The position numbers and the translations under genes were made by a program. The notes under the pieces are model-generated. The model saw nothing but the letters and a program-made list of their open reading frames with translations, was not told where the DNA came from and made no database searches. A DNA stretch of 64,000 nucleotides, taken from Actinorhabdospora filicis. GTDB lineage: Bacteria; Actinomycetota; Actinomycetes; Mycobacteriales; Micromonosporaceae. The DNA is taken from positions 442,990-506,989 of the forward strand of contig NZ_BSTX01000004.1 in the NCBI RefSeq assembly GCF_030269765.1, written 5' to 3'. This document shows, in pieces, positions 7,372 to 15,698 of the stretch. Numbering within the stretch: the stretch's first letter is position 1; each line of letters begins with the position of its first letter.

Positions 7372-8319
7372 ATGCGCCGCACCCTTCTCATCGGCACCAC
7401 CCTCGTCCTGCTCGCCGGGTGCTCGGCGAAGACGCCGGACGCCGAGGCAGCGCCTCCCCCCACCACCCCCGGCGGCAGCGCGAGCCAGGCGCCGCCGCCC
7501 GTGACCGACGCCGGGGCCGTGGCCCCCGCCGTCCAGCCGCGCACCTGGGTCTACCAGCTCACCGGCTACGGCGACGGGCTGAGCGCGGTGAAGTCCTCAC
7601 CCGCCGAGGCCGCCGTCATCGACCTCGCCCGCGACGGCTCCACCGGCTACTGGACGCCCGCCGAGATCGGCGCCCTGGCGCCCAAGACCGTCTACTCCTA
7701 CTTCTCCATCGGCAGCATCGAGAAGTACCGGCCCGAGGCCGGGAGCGTGAAAGACCTCGAACTCAACCAGTGGGGCGACTGGCCCGACGAGCACTTCGTC
7801 AAGTACTGGGACGCCACGTGGTGGGACCGGGTCGTGCGCCCCCGCGTCGACCAGGCCATCGCCTCCGGCTTCACCGGCGCCTACCTCGACGTCCCCAACG
7901 CCTACGAGGAGATCGACCTGTCCCTCGTCCCCGGCGAGACCCGCGAGAGCCTCGGCCGCAAGATGGCCGAGCTCATCGTCAAGATCAGCAAGTACGCCAA
8001 GGAGAAGAAGCCCGGCTTCCGGATCCTCCCGCAGAACTCACCCGAACTGCGCGAATACCCCGGCTACCTCGACGCCGTCGACGGACTGGGCATCGAGGAA
8101 CTGTTCTACCTCGCCACCGACGAGAAGTGCGAGGAGGACTTCTGCGGCGAGAACCTCGACCACGTCCGCGCCCTCAAGGCCGCCTGGAAGATCATCCTCG
8201 CCGTCGACTACGCCGACGACCCCGCGCACCGCTCCGACGCCTGCGCCCGCGCCAAGGCCGAGGGCTTCGCCGGATACGTGGGCGCGGTCGGCCTCGACGG
8301 CGTCCGCGCCACCTGCTAA
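7372..8319 (+). CDS. GH114-like lipoprotein (polygalactosaminidase family)
   Basis: 315 residues. A lipoprotein signal peptide ends in the lipobox LLAGC with Cys17; a Pro/Ala/Gly-rich linker follows to about residue 50. The catalytic-looking domain has TWVYQLTGYGD, AAVIDLARDGS, VYSYFSIGSIEKYRP, and GFTGAYLDVPNAYEEID. This is the TM1410/GH114 barrel pattern, known from endo-alpha-1,4-polygalactosaminidases, with the expected acidic residues in the IDLARD and YLDVPNAYE strands. The Cys pair CEEDFC may form a disulfide. It should act on an extracellular galactosamine-containing polymer. It overlaps the convergent next gene by four bases. Confidence 0.75.
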   Translation: MRRTLLIGTTLVLLAGCSAKTPDAEAAPPPTTPGGSASQAPPPVTDAGAVAPAVQPRTWVYQLTGYGDGLSAVKSSPAEAAVIDLARDGSTGYWTPAEIGALAPKTVYSYFSIGSIEKYRPEAGSVKDLELNQWGDWPDEHFVKYWDATWWDRVVRPRVDQAIASGFTGAYLDVPNAYEEIDLSLVPGETRESLGRKMAELIVKISKYAKEKKPGFRILPQNSPELREYPGYLDAVDGLGIEELFYLATDEKCEEDFCGENLDHVRALKAAWKIILAVDYADDPAHRSDACARAKAEGFAGYVGAVGLDGVRATC

Positions 8320-8702
8320 CTCACCGACAGCTCCAGCGAGCCGCCGTCCACCGTCACGCTCACCGTGCGCTCGCCGACCTTGAACTCGCACGGGCACTCG
8401 CCCGGCTCGCCGAGCCCGGACAACCACGCCGAGACCGCGGCGGGATCGTCCGGGCCGGTCAGCGTCGCCGAGGCCGACCACGGCCAGTCGGTGGACTCGG
8501 CGACCCGCCAGCCGGACGGCGCGCCGAGCCCGTCGCGGGCCGCGGCGAGGTTCTCCTGCCTGGTCAGCCCCAGCGCGCCACCCACCAGGCAGGTGCCCAG
8601 GCAGCACAGCAGCGTCAGGAAACCGCAGGTGAGCAGCAGGAACACCTTCGGGCCGCCCTTGCGCAGCTCCTGCGGTTCGGCGTCCGGCTCGGGTTCGGTC
8701 AC
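8316..8702 (-). CDS. Small membrane-anchored protein, paralogue A
   Basis: 128 residues from a GTG start. A charged N terminus is followed by one TM helix (FLLLTCGFLTLLCCLGTCLVGGALG), and then an extracellular domain with GLGAPSGWRVAE, ATLTGPDDPAAVSAWL and a CPCEF motif. The extracellular part is clearly paralogous to that of the next gene upstream (GLPAGWSVQ, ATLTGPADPAPVRAWL). The role is unknown. The pair looks like a local duplication, probably co-transcribed with 23 bp between them. Confidence 0.65.
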   Translation of the reverse strand: MTEPEPDAEPQELRKGGPKVFLLLTCGFLTLLCCLGTCLVGGALGLTRQENLAAARDGLGAPSGWRVAESTDWPWSASATLTGPDDPAAVSAWLSGLGEPGECPCEFKVGERTVSVTVDGGSLELSVS

Positions 8703-8725
8703 GCCGACGACGATAGCCGCCGGGA

Positions 8726-9127
8726 TCAGGAGGCGAAGTCGATCTCGATCCGCTCGCCGAAATAGTCCAGCTGGAGGTCCCAGGCTCCGTCCGGGCCCAC
8801 ACCGAGGGACAGGTGGCAGCCGGAGGAGCAGCTGGTGCCCAGGTCGATCTCGTAGCCGACGGCCGCGCTCAGCCACGCCCTCACCGGCGCCGGGTCGGCC
8901 GGGCCGGTCAGCGTCGCGTCGACCCCCAGCGGGTAGGGGGCCCATTTCTGGACCGACCACCCGGCGGGCAGCCCGAGCGAGCGCAATTGCTCCTCGAAGT
9001 GAGCGGTCAGGCGAGGCGCGGCCACGGCCGCCGCACCGGCGAGCAGTACCAGGGCGGCTACGGCGATGATGGCGATCCGCAGGGCGCGGGGCCGTCCGCG
9101 ACCGGCGACAGGGGTGGAGTCGATCAC
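8726..9127 (-). CDS. Small membrane-anchored protein, paralogue B
   Basis: 133 residues from the GTG at 9127; another GTG lies at 9151 and cannot be excluded. It has a short basic N terminus, one TM helix (IAIIAVAALVLLAGAAAVAA), and an extracellular domain with GLPAGWSVQKWAPYPLG, DATLTGPADPAPVRAWL and SCSSGCHLSLG, a possible disulfide. It is homologous to the downstream gene. The gene is divergent from mqnC, which starts 78 bp away. The function is unknown. Confidence 0.6.
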   Translation of the reverse strand: MIDSTPVAGRGRPRALRIAIIAVAALVLLAGAAAVAAPRLTAHFEEQLRSLGLPAGWSVQKWAPYPLGVDATLTGPADPAPVRAWLSAAVGYEIDLGTSCSSGCHLSLGVGPDGAWDLQLDYFGERIEIDFAS

Positions 9128-9205
9128 GCGCCCAAAGGTAGCCCGGGGCACGCGTCACACACCCGACACGGCCATCGCGGCCACCCCGGGCGTACCCTCA
9201 AGGCC

Positions 9206-10363
9206 ATGAGCCGGGAGATCGACGAGGTTTTGCAGCGGGCCGCCGACGGTGGGCGGATCAGCCCCGAAGAGGCCATGCTGCTGTACACGGACGCCCCCTT
9301 CCACGCCCTCGGCCAGGCGGCCGACGCGGTGCGGCGGCGGCGCTACCCGGACGGCATCGTCACCTACCTCATCGACCGGAACATCAACTACACGAACGTC
9401 TGCGTGACGGCGTGCAAGTTCTGCGCGTTCTACCGGGCCCCCAAGCACAAAGAGGGCTGGACGCACGACATGGACGAGATCCTGCGCCGCTGCGCCGAGG
9501 CCGTCGACCTCGGCGCCACGCAGGTGATGCTCCAGGGCGGCCACCACCCCGACTTCGGCGTGGAGTACTACGAGGAGCTGTTCTCCACCGTCAAGCGCGA
9601 CTTCCCGCAGCTGGTCATCCACTCCATCGGCCCCTCCGAGATCGGGCACATGGCCAAGGTCTCCGGCGTCTCCATCGAGGACGCCGTGGTGCGCATCAAG
9701 GCCGCCGGGCTCGACTCGATCGCGGGCGCGGGCGCCGAGATGCTGCCCGAGCGTCCCCGCAAGGCCCTCGCCCCGCTCAAGGAGTCCGGCGAGCGCTGGC
9801 TGGAGATCATGGAGGTCGCGCACACGCACGGCCTGGAGTCGACCGCGACGATGATGATGGGCACCGGCGAGACCAACGCCGAGCGCATCGAGCACCTGCG
9901 CATGATCCGCGACGTCCAGGACCGCACCGGCGGGTTCCGCGCGTTCATCCCGTGGACCTACCAGCCGGAGAACAACCACCTGAAGGGCCGCACCCAGGCC
10001 ACCACCCTGGAGTACCTGCGCCTCATCGCCGTCGCCCGGCTGTTCTTCGACAACGTCAACCACCTCCAGTCGTCGTGGCTGACCACCGGCAAACCCGCCG
10101 GTCAGCTGTCGATGCACATGGGCGTGGACGACCTCGGCTCGATCATGCTGGAGGAGAACGTCATCTCCTCCGCCGGCGCCCGCCACCGCTCCCGCCTGGG
10201 CGAGCTCATCGAGCTGATCCGCACCGCCGGGCGCATCCCCGCGCAGCGGAACACCGTGTACGAGCACCTCGCGGTGCACTGGACGCCCGAGGACGACCCC
10301 ACCGACGACCGGGTCCGCTCGCACTTCTCCTCGATCGCCCTGCCGGTCCTCGACCGCGCGTAG
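9206..10363 (+). CDS. mqnC: Cyclic dehypoxanthine futalosine synthase MqnC
   Basis: 385 residues of a radical-SAM enzyme. The cluster motif is CVTACKFC (Cys66, Cys70, Cys73), the CxxxCxxC that holds the SAM-bound 4Fe-4S cluster. The rest follows MqnC closely: TYLIDRNINYTNVC, MLQGGHHPDFGVEYY, IHSIGPSEIGHMAK, AGLDSIAGAGAEML, FIPWTYQPENNHLKG and HMGVDDLGSIMLEENVISSAG. MqnC cyclises dehypoxanthine futalosine in the futalosine route to menaquinone. It starts at an ATG after AAGG and is followed 29 bp later by the aminofutalosine deaminase gene, so the pair is probably one operon. Confidence 0.95.
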   Translation: MSREIDEVLQRAADGGRISPEEAMLLYTDAPFHALGQAADAVRRRRYPDGIVTYLIDRNINYTNVCVTACKFCAFYRAPKHKEGWTHDMDEILRRCAEAVDLGATQVMLQGGHHPDFGVEYYEELFSTVKRDFPQLVIHSIGPSEIGHMAKVSGVSIEDAVVRIKAAGLDSIAGAGAEMLPERPRKALAPLKESGERWLEIMEVAHTHGLESTATMMMGTGETNAERIEHLRMIRDVQDRTGGFRAFIPWTYQPENNHLKGRTQATTLEYLRLIAVARLFFDNVNHLQSSWLTTGKPAGQLSMHMGVDDLGSIMLEENVISSAGARHRSRLGELIELIRTAGRIPAQRNTVYEHLAVHWTPEDDPTDDRVRSHFSSIALPVLDRA

Positions 10364-10392
10364 CCCCGCACATATAAGAGGTACTCAAGACC

Positions 10393-11649
10393 ATGGCCGT
10401 AGCTCACCGCGCCCGGGTCGTCCTGCCGATCGCCGCGCCGCCCATCGTGGACGGCGCGGTCGTCGTCGAGGACGGGCGGGTCACCGCCGTCGGGCCCGCC
10501 GACGAGATCCTGCGCTCCTACCCGGTGTCCGAAGTCCGCGAATGGGACGGGACGCTGACCCCGGGCCTGGTCAACGCGCACACCCACCTGTGCTTCAGCG
10601 CCTACGCCGACTTCTACGGCAACGGGCTGGCGTTCCCCGAGTGGATCCAGGGCTTCGCCCGCCGCAGCCCCTCGATGTCCGAACAGGACTGGCACGCCTC
10701 GACCCGCGACGGCGTCGAGCGGTCCATCGCCGCCGGGGTCACCGCGCTGGCCGACGTCGTCACGCCCGCCGCCTCCTTCGAGGTGCTGCTGGCCTCGCGG
10801 TTGCGCGGCACCGCCTACTACGAGGCCGTCGGCGTGGACGCCGCCGGCTGGGAGCGCATCGGGCCCGGCTGGATCGCCGCGCTCGACGCGGCCCTGGCGC
10901 GCGTGGACGGGGGGATGACCGTCGGGATCAGCCCGCACACCCTCTACACCCTCAGCACCGGCATCCAGCTGGAACTGCTGGGCCTGGCCCGCGCGCGCGG
11001 CCTGCGCCTGCACCCGCACCTGGCCGAGAGCCCCGCCGAGACCGCTTACGTCCGCGACGGCGGCGGGCCCTTCGCCGAGCTGATCACCCGCATCGGCTGG
11101 GAGTTCGAGATCATGGCGCGCGGCGGCACCGGGCACAGCCCGACCGTCGAGAACGACGTCCTGGGCGCCCTCGGCGAGGACTGCCACATGGCGCACGGCG
11201 TCCACACCGACACCGACGACCGCGCGCTGCTGCGCAAGCGCGGGACGTCGGTCGCGCTGTGCCCGCGCTCCAACGCGCGCCTCGACTGCGGTGAGGCGCC
11301 GGTGGCCGCCTACCGGGCCGAGGGCAACCGGATCGGCGTGGGCACCGACTCCCTGGCGTCCTCGCCGGACCTGGACGTGCTCGGCGAACTCCCCGTTCTG
11401 CGGGAGCTGGCGCTGCGGCAGGGCTCGCCCGAGGAGGGCCTCGACGCGTGGCTCGTCCACGCGGCGACCGCCGGTGGCGCGACCGCGCTGGGGGCGTCCG
11501 ACTACGGCACGATCACCCCCGGGAACCGCGCCGACCTGGCCGTCTTCTCCACCGTGGACGAGGCCGCGCCCTACACCGCCCTGGTCCTCGGCGGCGCCGG
11601 TACCTGCGCCGCTACCATGATCGACGGCCGTTTCGCGCACACCGCCTGA
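10393..11649 (+). CDS. Amidohydrolase, probable 6-amino-6-deoxyfutalosine deaminase MqnX
   Basis: 418 residues. It is an amidohydrolase-superfamily barrel with metal ligands in NAHTHLCF (His-x-His), LHPHLAESP, CHMAHGVHTD and GTDSLASSPD. It carries the usual small flanking beta-sandwich (RARVVLPI at the start, GNRADLAVFS at the end). Members next to mqnC deaminate aminofutalosine to futalosine, so the context makes that role likely. The ribosome site AGAGG lies in the short gap after mqnC. Other nucleoside or S-adenosylhomocysteine deaminases look similar, so the symbol is left open. Confidence 0.82.
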   Translation: MAVAHRARVVLPIAAPPIVDGAVVVEDGRVTAVGPADEILRSYPVSEVREWDGTLTPGLVNAHTHLCFSAYADFYGNGLAFPEWIQGFARRSPSMSEQDWHASTRDGVERSIAAGVTALADVVTPAASFEVLLASRLRGTAYYEAVGVDAAGWERIGPGWIAALDAALARVDGGMTVGISPHTLYTLSTGIQLELLGLARARGLRLHPHLAESPAETAYVRDGGGPFAELITRIGWEFEIMARGGTGHSPTVENDVLGALGEDCHMAHGVHTDTDDRALLRKRGTSVALCPRSNARLDCGEAPVAAYRAEGNRIGVGTDSLASSPDLDVLGELPVLRELALRQGSPEEGLDAWLVHAATAGGATALGASDYGTITPGNRADLAVFSTVDEAAPYTALVLGGAGTCAATMIDGRFAHTA

Positions 11650-11766
11650 GCGGTTCGTCTTCCTTTACCACACTTTGCCACGGACACGCGCAAAGCTGGA
11701 CGTCCTCTGTGTACACGGCTAGGTTCCGCCGCGTCAGCAGTCTCTTCACATGAGGACGGGGGGACC

Positions 11767-13371
11767 ATGCGGTCTTCACGAAACGGGACGGCGCGCGCGG
11801 CAGCGGCCGCGTTCGCCGCGGCGGCGCTTATCGGCTTGAGCGCGGCCCCCGCTTACGCCGAGGGAGAGAGCGGGGCGCCCACCCCGTCCCCGGCGGCCCC
11901 GAGCCAGGCGCCGAAGTCCGAGGCCCAGACCGGCGCCGACCTCTCCGTCGCGGTCGCGTCCGGCGAGTCCACGCAGGACAGCTGGTCGAAGTACGTGCGG
12001 GTGACCGTCAAGAACGACGGGCCCGAGACGGCGAAGGACGTCGTGGTCACCGTGACCGTCGAGGACTTCACCGACCAGGACAACCAGATCCAGCCCGTCG
12101 ACAAGCGCTGCACCGGCAAGAAGGTGAAGGACGACCTCGTCTTCACCTGCGCCCTGGGCGACCTGCGCTCCGGCGGCACCAACAACGACGTGCTGTTCGA
12201 CTTCTGGCACGGCGAGGCCGCGCCCGGCTCCGTCGCCGAGGGGCAGGTGTCGGTCACCTCGGCCACCACCGACCCCGCGAAGAAGAACAACACCGCGCCC
12301 TTCACCCTCAGCGTCATCGAGGCCGGGGTCGACGTGTCCATCTGGGCCGCCGGTGAGGTCACCGTCAAGCCCGGCGAGACGACGTCCCTCAGCGGCCGCG
12401 ACTTCCTGCGCATCGACAACGAGAGCGACACCGAGGTCGAGGGTCTCAGCTTCTCGCTGTCCCTGCCCGCCTACGCGAAATTCGAGCCCGACTACAGCTT
12501 CTGCAGCTACAGCGAAGACGGGCGCAAGATGAACTGCGAGCTGCCCGACTACGTCCTGGAGCCCGGCAGCGGCCTCGGACGCCTCGTGCCGTTCACCGCC
12601 CAGGCGCCGCTGCGGATCACCGTCGCCGCCGACGCGCCCGGCCCGATCAGCCTCGGCCGCGGCACCGCGACCGTCACCCCCGGCGTCCTGCGGGACCTGG
12701 GCGTGAACGGCAAGAAGAAGGCCGCCACGTCCCGCGAGAAGGCCGCCCCCGGTAAGGGCGACGACTCCGTGGAGTTCTCGCTGGTCACCACCGACAACCC
12801 CGTCGACATGTCCATCAAGGCCACCGGCGCGTCCGGCAGGGTCGGCGCCACCGTGTCGGTGGACGTGACCATCCGCAACGAGGGCAAGGTCATCGCGCCC
12901 GGCGTGACCATCACCTTCACCGCGCCCTCCGGCACCACCATCGTCGGCGGCCCCACCGACTGCGCCGAGAAGACCAAGGGCAAGGTCTGGGTCTGCGCCT
13001 CCAAGGCGTGGGCCGCGCCCGGAGCCGTCGGCGCCGGTACCTTCAAGCTCCGCCTCGACACCCGTGACGTCAAGGACGGCACCGCCACCGTCGAGTCGGC
13101 CGTGAAGGACTCCAAGCCCGCCGACAACACCGCCAAGGTGACCGTCACCGCCACCGGCGGCCTGCCCGTCACCGGCACCTCCCTCACCATCGCCGGCATC
13201 GCCGCCGCGGCCCTCCTGGTCGCCGGCGCCGCGCTGATCGTGGTGACCCGCCGCAAGCGCGCGACCGCCGGAGCCCCCGCCGAAACGCCCGCCGCACCCG
13301 CCGCCGATGAGACGGACGGTTCCGCCACCGAGGACGAGGGCGAAGCCGAAGAGGGCGACGAGAAGAAGTAG
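11767..13371 (+). CDS. Secreted DUF11-like surface protein with LPVTG and acidic tail
   Basis: 534 residues. A signal peptide of about 32 residues ends at PAYA, followed by a Pro/Ser-rich spacer. At least two DUF11-like beta-sandwich repeats follow: around 50-150 with VRVTVKNDGPETAKDVVVTV, and around 330-440 with VDVTIRNEGKVIAPGVTITF. The C terminus is LPVTG, a TM helix (IAGIAAAALLVAGAALIVV), then RRKR and about 37 mostly acidic residues. A tail that long after the basic stop is unusual for a sortase substrate; it may be sortase anchored or simply a type-I membrane protein. It starts after GAGGAC and is monocistronic, closed by a strong terminator. Confidence 0.75.
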   Translation: MRSSRNGTARAAAAAFAAAALIGLSAAPAYAEGESGAPTPSPAAPSQAPKSEAQTGADLSVAVASGESTQDSWSKYVRVTVKNDGPETAKDVVVTVTVEDFTDQDNQIQPVDKRCTGKKVKDDLVFTCALGDLRSGGTNNDVLFDFWHGEAAPGSVAEGQVSVTSATTDPAKKNNTAPFTLSVIEAGVDVSIWAAGEVTVKPGETTSLSGRDFLRIDNESDTEVEGLSFSLSLPAYAKFEPDYSFCSYSEDGRKMNCELPDYVLEPGSGLGRLVPFTAQAPLRITVAADAPGPISLGRGTATVTPGVLRDLGVNGKKKAATSREKAAPGKGDDSVEFSLVTTDNPVDMSIKATGASGRVGATVSVDVTIRNEGKVIAPGVTITFTAPSGTTIVGGPTDCAEKTKGKVWVCASKAWAAPGAVGAGTFKLRLDTRDVKDGTATVESAVKDSKPADNTAKVTVTATGGLPVTGTSLTIAGIAAAALLVAGAALIVVTRRKRATAGAPAETPAAPAADETDGSATEDEGEAEEGDEKK

Positions 13372-13390
13372 GACCGCGCAACCCCTTGAG

Positions 13391-13421
13391 ACCGGCGCCC
13401 CGACGGGGGCGCCGGTTTTTT
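13391..13421 (+). terminator. Rho-independent terminator of the DUF11-like gene
   Basis: ACCGGCGCCCC (13391-13401), loop GACG, GGGGCGCCGGT (13406-13416), then a run of T to 13421. This is a perfect 11-bp GC stem with a T tract, 20 bp after the stop codon. Confidence 0.9.
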
Positions 13422-14836
13422 GCGTGGGGGTGGGCGTTTCGTGAGGTTGCCTCGCAGGGTGGGGCGGATGGGGTGGGGCGCGGGGGTGTGAGGCGGTTTC
13501 GGCACGCCCGGAGGCCGTGCGGCCCCACCCGCGGGGGAGCGCGAGGAGAGGTACGGGACCCGGCCCGGTGCGGGGACGGGGCCGCCCAGCCTGCGACGGG
13601 CGTGATGCGCCCGGGGGTGGGGCTCATGCCGCCCCGGCGTGACGGCGACGAGCCGCCGCCTGCGGCTACACCTGGGACGCCACGACCTACTGCGACCCCG
13701 CCGAACCGCCACGGCTCCGGTCACGGCGGTGACGATCGCGGCGGGCGCGGGCTTGTGCCCGGCGAAGATGCCCGGTGGGGCGCGAGGGCCCGCGATGCCA
13801 TCGCTCTCGCCGCGTCGGCGGCGGTGGGACCGGGGCATGGCCCGGGCGGAGTGGGCCGCCGTCGCCCGCCTCGCCGAGACCCGCCGCCGCGAGAGTCCCG
13901 CCGGGAGGACGGGCCGCAGGATCTCGCGGCCGACGGGTGCCCGCTGCGGGTGGCGCGTGATGCCCTCAGCCCGGTGGCGGTGGCGGTGGTGAGGGTGAGC
14001 GTGGCCGCGAGCCCGGGCGCGGGTGAAACCGCCGGTCGCCTCGTCGTGGGAATGCCATGCCGGTGGCGTGTCGTCTGTGGGATGCCCGGCTCGTTCGTGC
14101 GGCCGCCCGGTGGGCCGTCGTCTCGTCGTGGCTCGGCTCGGTGTGTGCCGGATGCCGCCGGTGGCGAGGGTGAGCGAGCCCGGGCTCACGGCGAAGCCAT
14201 CGTCCACCTCGTCGTGGGAATGCCGTGCCGGTGGCGTGCCGTCTGTGGGATGCCCGGCTTGTCCGTGTGACCACCCGGTGAGCCGCCGTCTCGCCGTGGC
14301 GCGGGCTAGGCGTGTGCCGGATGGCGCCGGTCGCGGTCGGCATCGGCCCGACACGCGAGCCCCGTTCGTCCCCGCGTTCATCGCGATTCACCACCCCGGC
14401 CCGGTTTATGCCGCCTCACCCGCGCGGTGCTCGTCAGGGTGAGTGCGTGCGGAGTGTGCGACGAGTCCGGGGCCGGTGTCTCGTGTGCGAGACCGCGAGG
14501 GAAGACGCCGGTTCGGCAAGCCCTGAACCGTGCGGGCTGACGCCCTCCGGTGGCGAGATGAGCGGCGAACCACCTTCACCCCGCGATGACGTGTCCGGGT
14601 TTCGCCCGCCCGTGCCGCCGTCCCGGCCGCACGCCGTCGGCGGCTCGCGGCCCTCGCCCCCGGCGAGGCGCCGGTCGCGGCCGCCACCGCCACCGGCCCG
14701 GCAAGCGAGCCCCGTTCGCCTCTCCCGCCCGCCATCCCGCCGTCCGCCATCTCCTCCCACCCCCGCCCGCGAGCCCCCCATCACTTCCACCACCCCTCCC
14801 GCCCCCCACTGATCGCGCGGTGGCACAGTGGGCCAC
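13422..14836. other. 1.4-kb repeat-rich stretch without a supported gene
   Basis: I find no convincing coding region between the terminator and menG. Open frames are Arg/Pro/Gly/Ala rich, overlap in several frames and carry no motifs. The middle contains tandem direct repeats of about 168 bp (separate entry). The last ~60 bp before menG are C-rich (CCCACCCCCGCCCGCGAGCC type). Confidence 0.65.
13975..14340. repeat. Tandem 168-bp direct repeats (about 2.3 copies)
   Basis: Copies start at 14039 and 14207 with CCTCGTCGTGGGAATGCC. The next ~120 bp stay closely similar (GGTGGCGTG, CGTCTGTGGGATGCCCGGC, GTGTGCCGGATG). The end of a third copy lies just before, at 13975-14038, ending CGCCTCG like the others. 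The period is not a CRISPR-like size, and no spacer/repeat alternation is seen. Confidence 0.75.
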
Positions 14837-15547
14837 ATGACCCGAGCAACGCTCGCCAAGGACCCGCACGAGGTCGCCGAGATGTTCGACGGCGTGGCCA
14901 GGCGCTACGACCTGACCAACACCGTCATCTCGCTCGGCCAGGACCGGCTTTGGCGGCGGGCCACGAAGCGGGCGCTGGATCTGGCACCGGGTGACCGGGT
15001 GCTGGATCTGGGCGCGGGGACCGGGGTGTCCACGGTGGAGTTCACCTCCGCCGGGGCGTACGCGGTCGGCGCCGACATCTCGCTGGGCATGTTGCGCGCG
15101 GGGCGGCACCGGGGTGTGCCGCTGGTGGGCGCGAACGCGCTGGAGCTGCCGTTCGCCGACGGGTCCTTCGACGCGGTCACCATCTCCTTCGCGCTGCGGA
15201 ACGTGCCGCACACGAAGGTGGCGCTGGCCGAGATGCTGCGGGTGACGCGGCCGGGCGGGCGGATCGTGATCTGCGAGTTCTCGCGGGCCACGTGGGCGCC
15301 GTTCCGGATGGCCTACGAGAACATCGCGCTCAAGACGATCCCGATGGCGGCGCGGGTCATCTCCTCGAACCCCGAGGCGTACCAATACCTGCAAGAGTCC
15401 ATCCGCGCCTGGCCGGACCAGCCGGGGCTCGCCGGGCTGATGGCCGAAGCCGGATGGCACCGGCCGGCCTGGCGTAATCTCACCGGCGGGGTCGTGGCGC
15501 TACACAGGGCGACGAAGCCGGAGACTTCGTTATCGAAGCGGTACTAA
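14837..15547 (+). CDS. menG: Demethylmenaquinone methyltransferase MenG (UbiE family)
   Basis: 236 residues of UbiE/MenG class. The N-terminal MFDGVARRYDLTNTVISLGQDRLWRR is the signature region of the family. SAM-binding motif I is VLDLGAGTGVST; SFDAVTISFALRNVPH and EMLRVTRPGGRIVICEFS follow. It methylates demethylmenaquinone, the last ring step of both menaquinone routes. The ATG at 14837 is chosen over one three codons upstream because it aligns with the family start. It lies in the menaquinone neighbourhood and is followed by the Rex-controlled menJ-nuo region. Confidence 0.93.
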   Translation: MTRATLAKDPHEVAEMFDGVARRYDLTNTVISLGQDRLWRRATKRALDLAPGDRVLDLGAGTGVSTVEFTSAGAYAVGADISLGMLRAGRHRGVPLVGANALELPFADGSFDAVTISFALRNVPHTKVALAEMLRVTRPGGRIVICEFSRATWAPFRMAYENIALKTIPMAARVISSNPEAYQYLQESIRAWPDQPGLAGLMAEAGWHRPAWRNLTGGVVALHRATKPETSLSKRY

Positions 15548-15572
15548 GGCGAACCTAACTACAGGCGAGCCT
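15547..15572. promoter_or_regulatory. Possible DtxR/IdeR-like iron box
   Basis: Two near copies, AGGCGAACCT (15547-15556) and AGGCGAGCCT (15563-15572), 16 bp apart. The first continues as AGGCGAACCTAA, matching 11 of 12 bases of the right part of the known DtxR/IdeR consensus (AGGCTAACCTAA); the left half-site is poor. It overlaps the stop of menG and lies just upstream of a TAGACT -10-like element (15585-15590). Confidence 0.35.
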
Positions 15573-15601
15573 GTGCGGGGGTCCTAGACTCGCGCCGAAA
15601 G

Positions 15602-15621
15602 CTTGTGAAGGCCTTCACAAG
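15602..15621. promoter_or_regulatory. Rex operator (ROP) before the menJ-nuo operon
   Basis: CTTGTGAAGGCCTTCACAAG is a perfect 20-bp palindrome that contains the Rex consensus TTGTGAA-N4-TTCACAA without a mismatch (15603-15620). Rex is the NADH/NAD+-sensing repressor of respiratory genes in Gram-positive bacteria and is known to act on nuo in Streptomyces. The site lies 30 bp before the leader ORF and just downstream of a TAGACT -10-like element, where it would block transcription when NADH is low. Confidence 0.93.
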
Positions 15622-15650
15622 AAGACGATCACCTTCAGTAAGAGGACACC

Positions 15651-15698
15651 GTGAGCGAGCGCCGGGCAGCGCACCGCCCAAGTGAGGCGGGGTCGTGA
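15651..15698 (+). CDS. Putative 15-codon leader ORF overlapping menJ
   Basis: GTG at 15651 follows a good ribosome site, AGAGGACACC, and encodes MSERRAAHRPSEAGS. Its TGA stop overlaps the GTG start of the menJ-like gene (GTGA). The strong ribosome site and exact overlap suggest translational coupling. It could instead be a chance frame, with menJ using its own AGGCGGGG site. Confidence 0.4.
   Translation: MSERRAAHRPSEAGS

Noticed and set aside
8726..9205. Regulatory palindrome between paralogue B and mqnC
   Set aside because: Only short GC-rich symmetries were seen, no longer than expected by chance at this composition.
13386..14381. Several 100-600-residue open frames on both strands before menG
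   Set aside because: Mutually overlapping, compositionally biased, crossing the terminator and tandem repeats, with no ribosome sites or domains.
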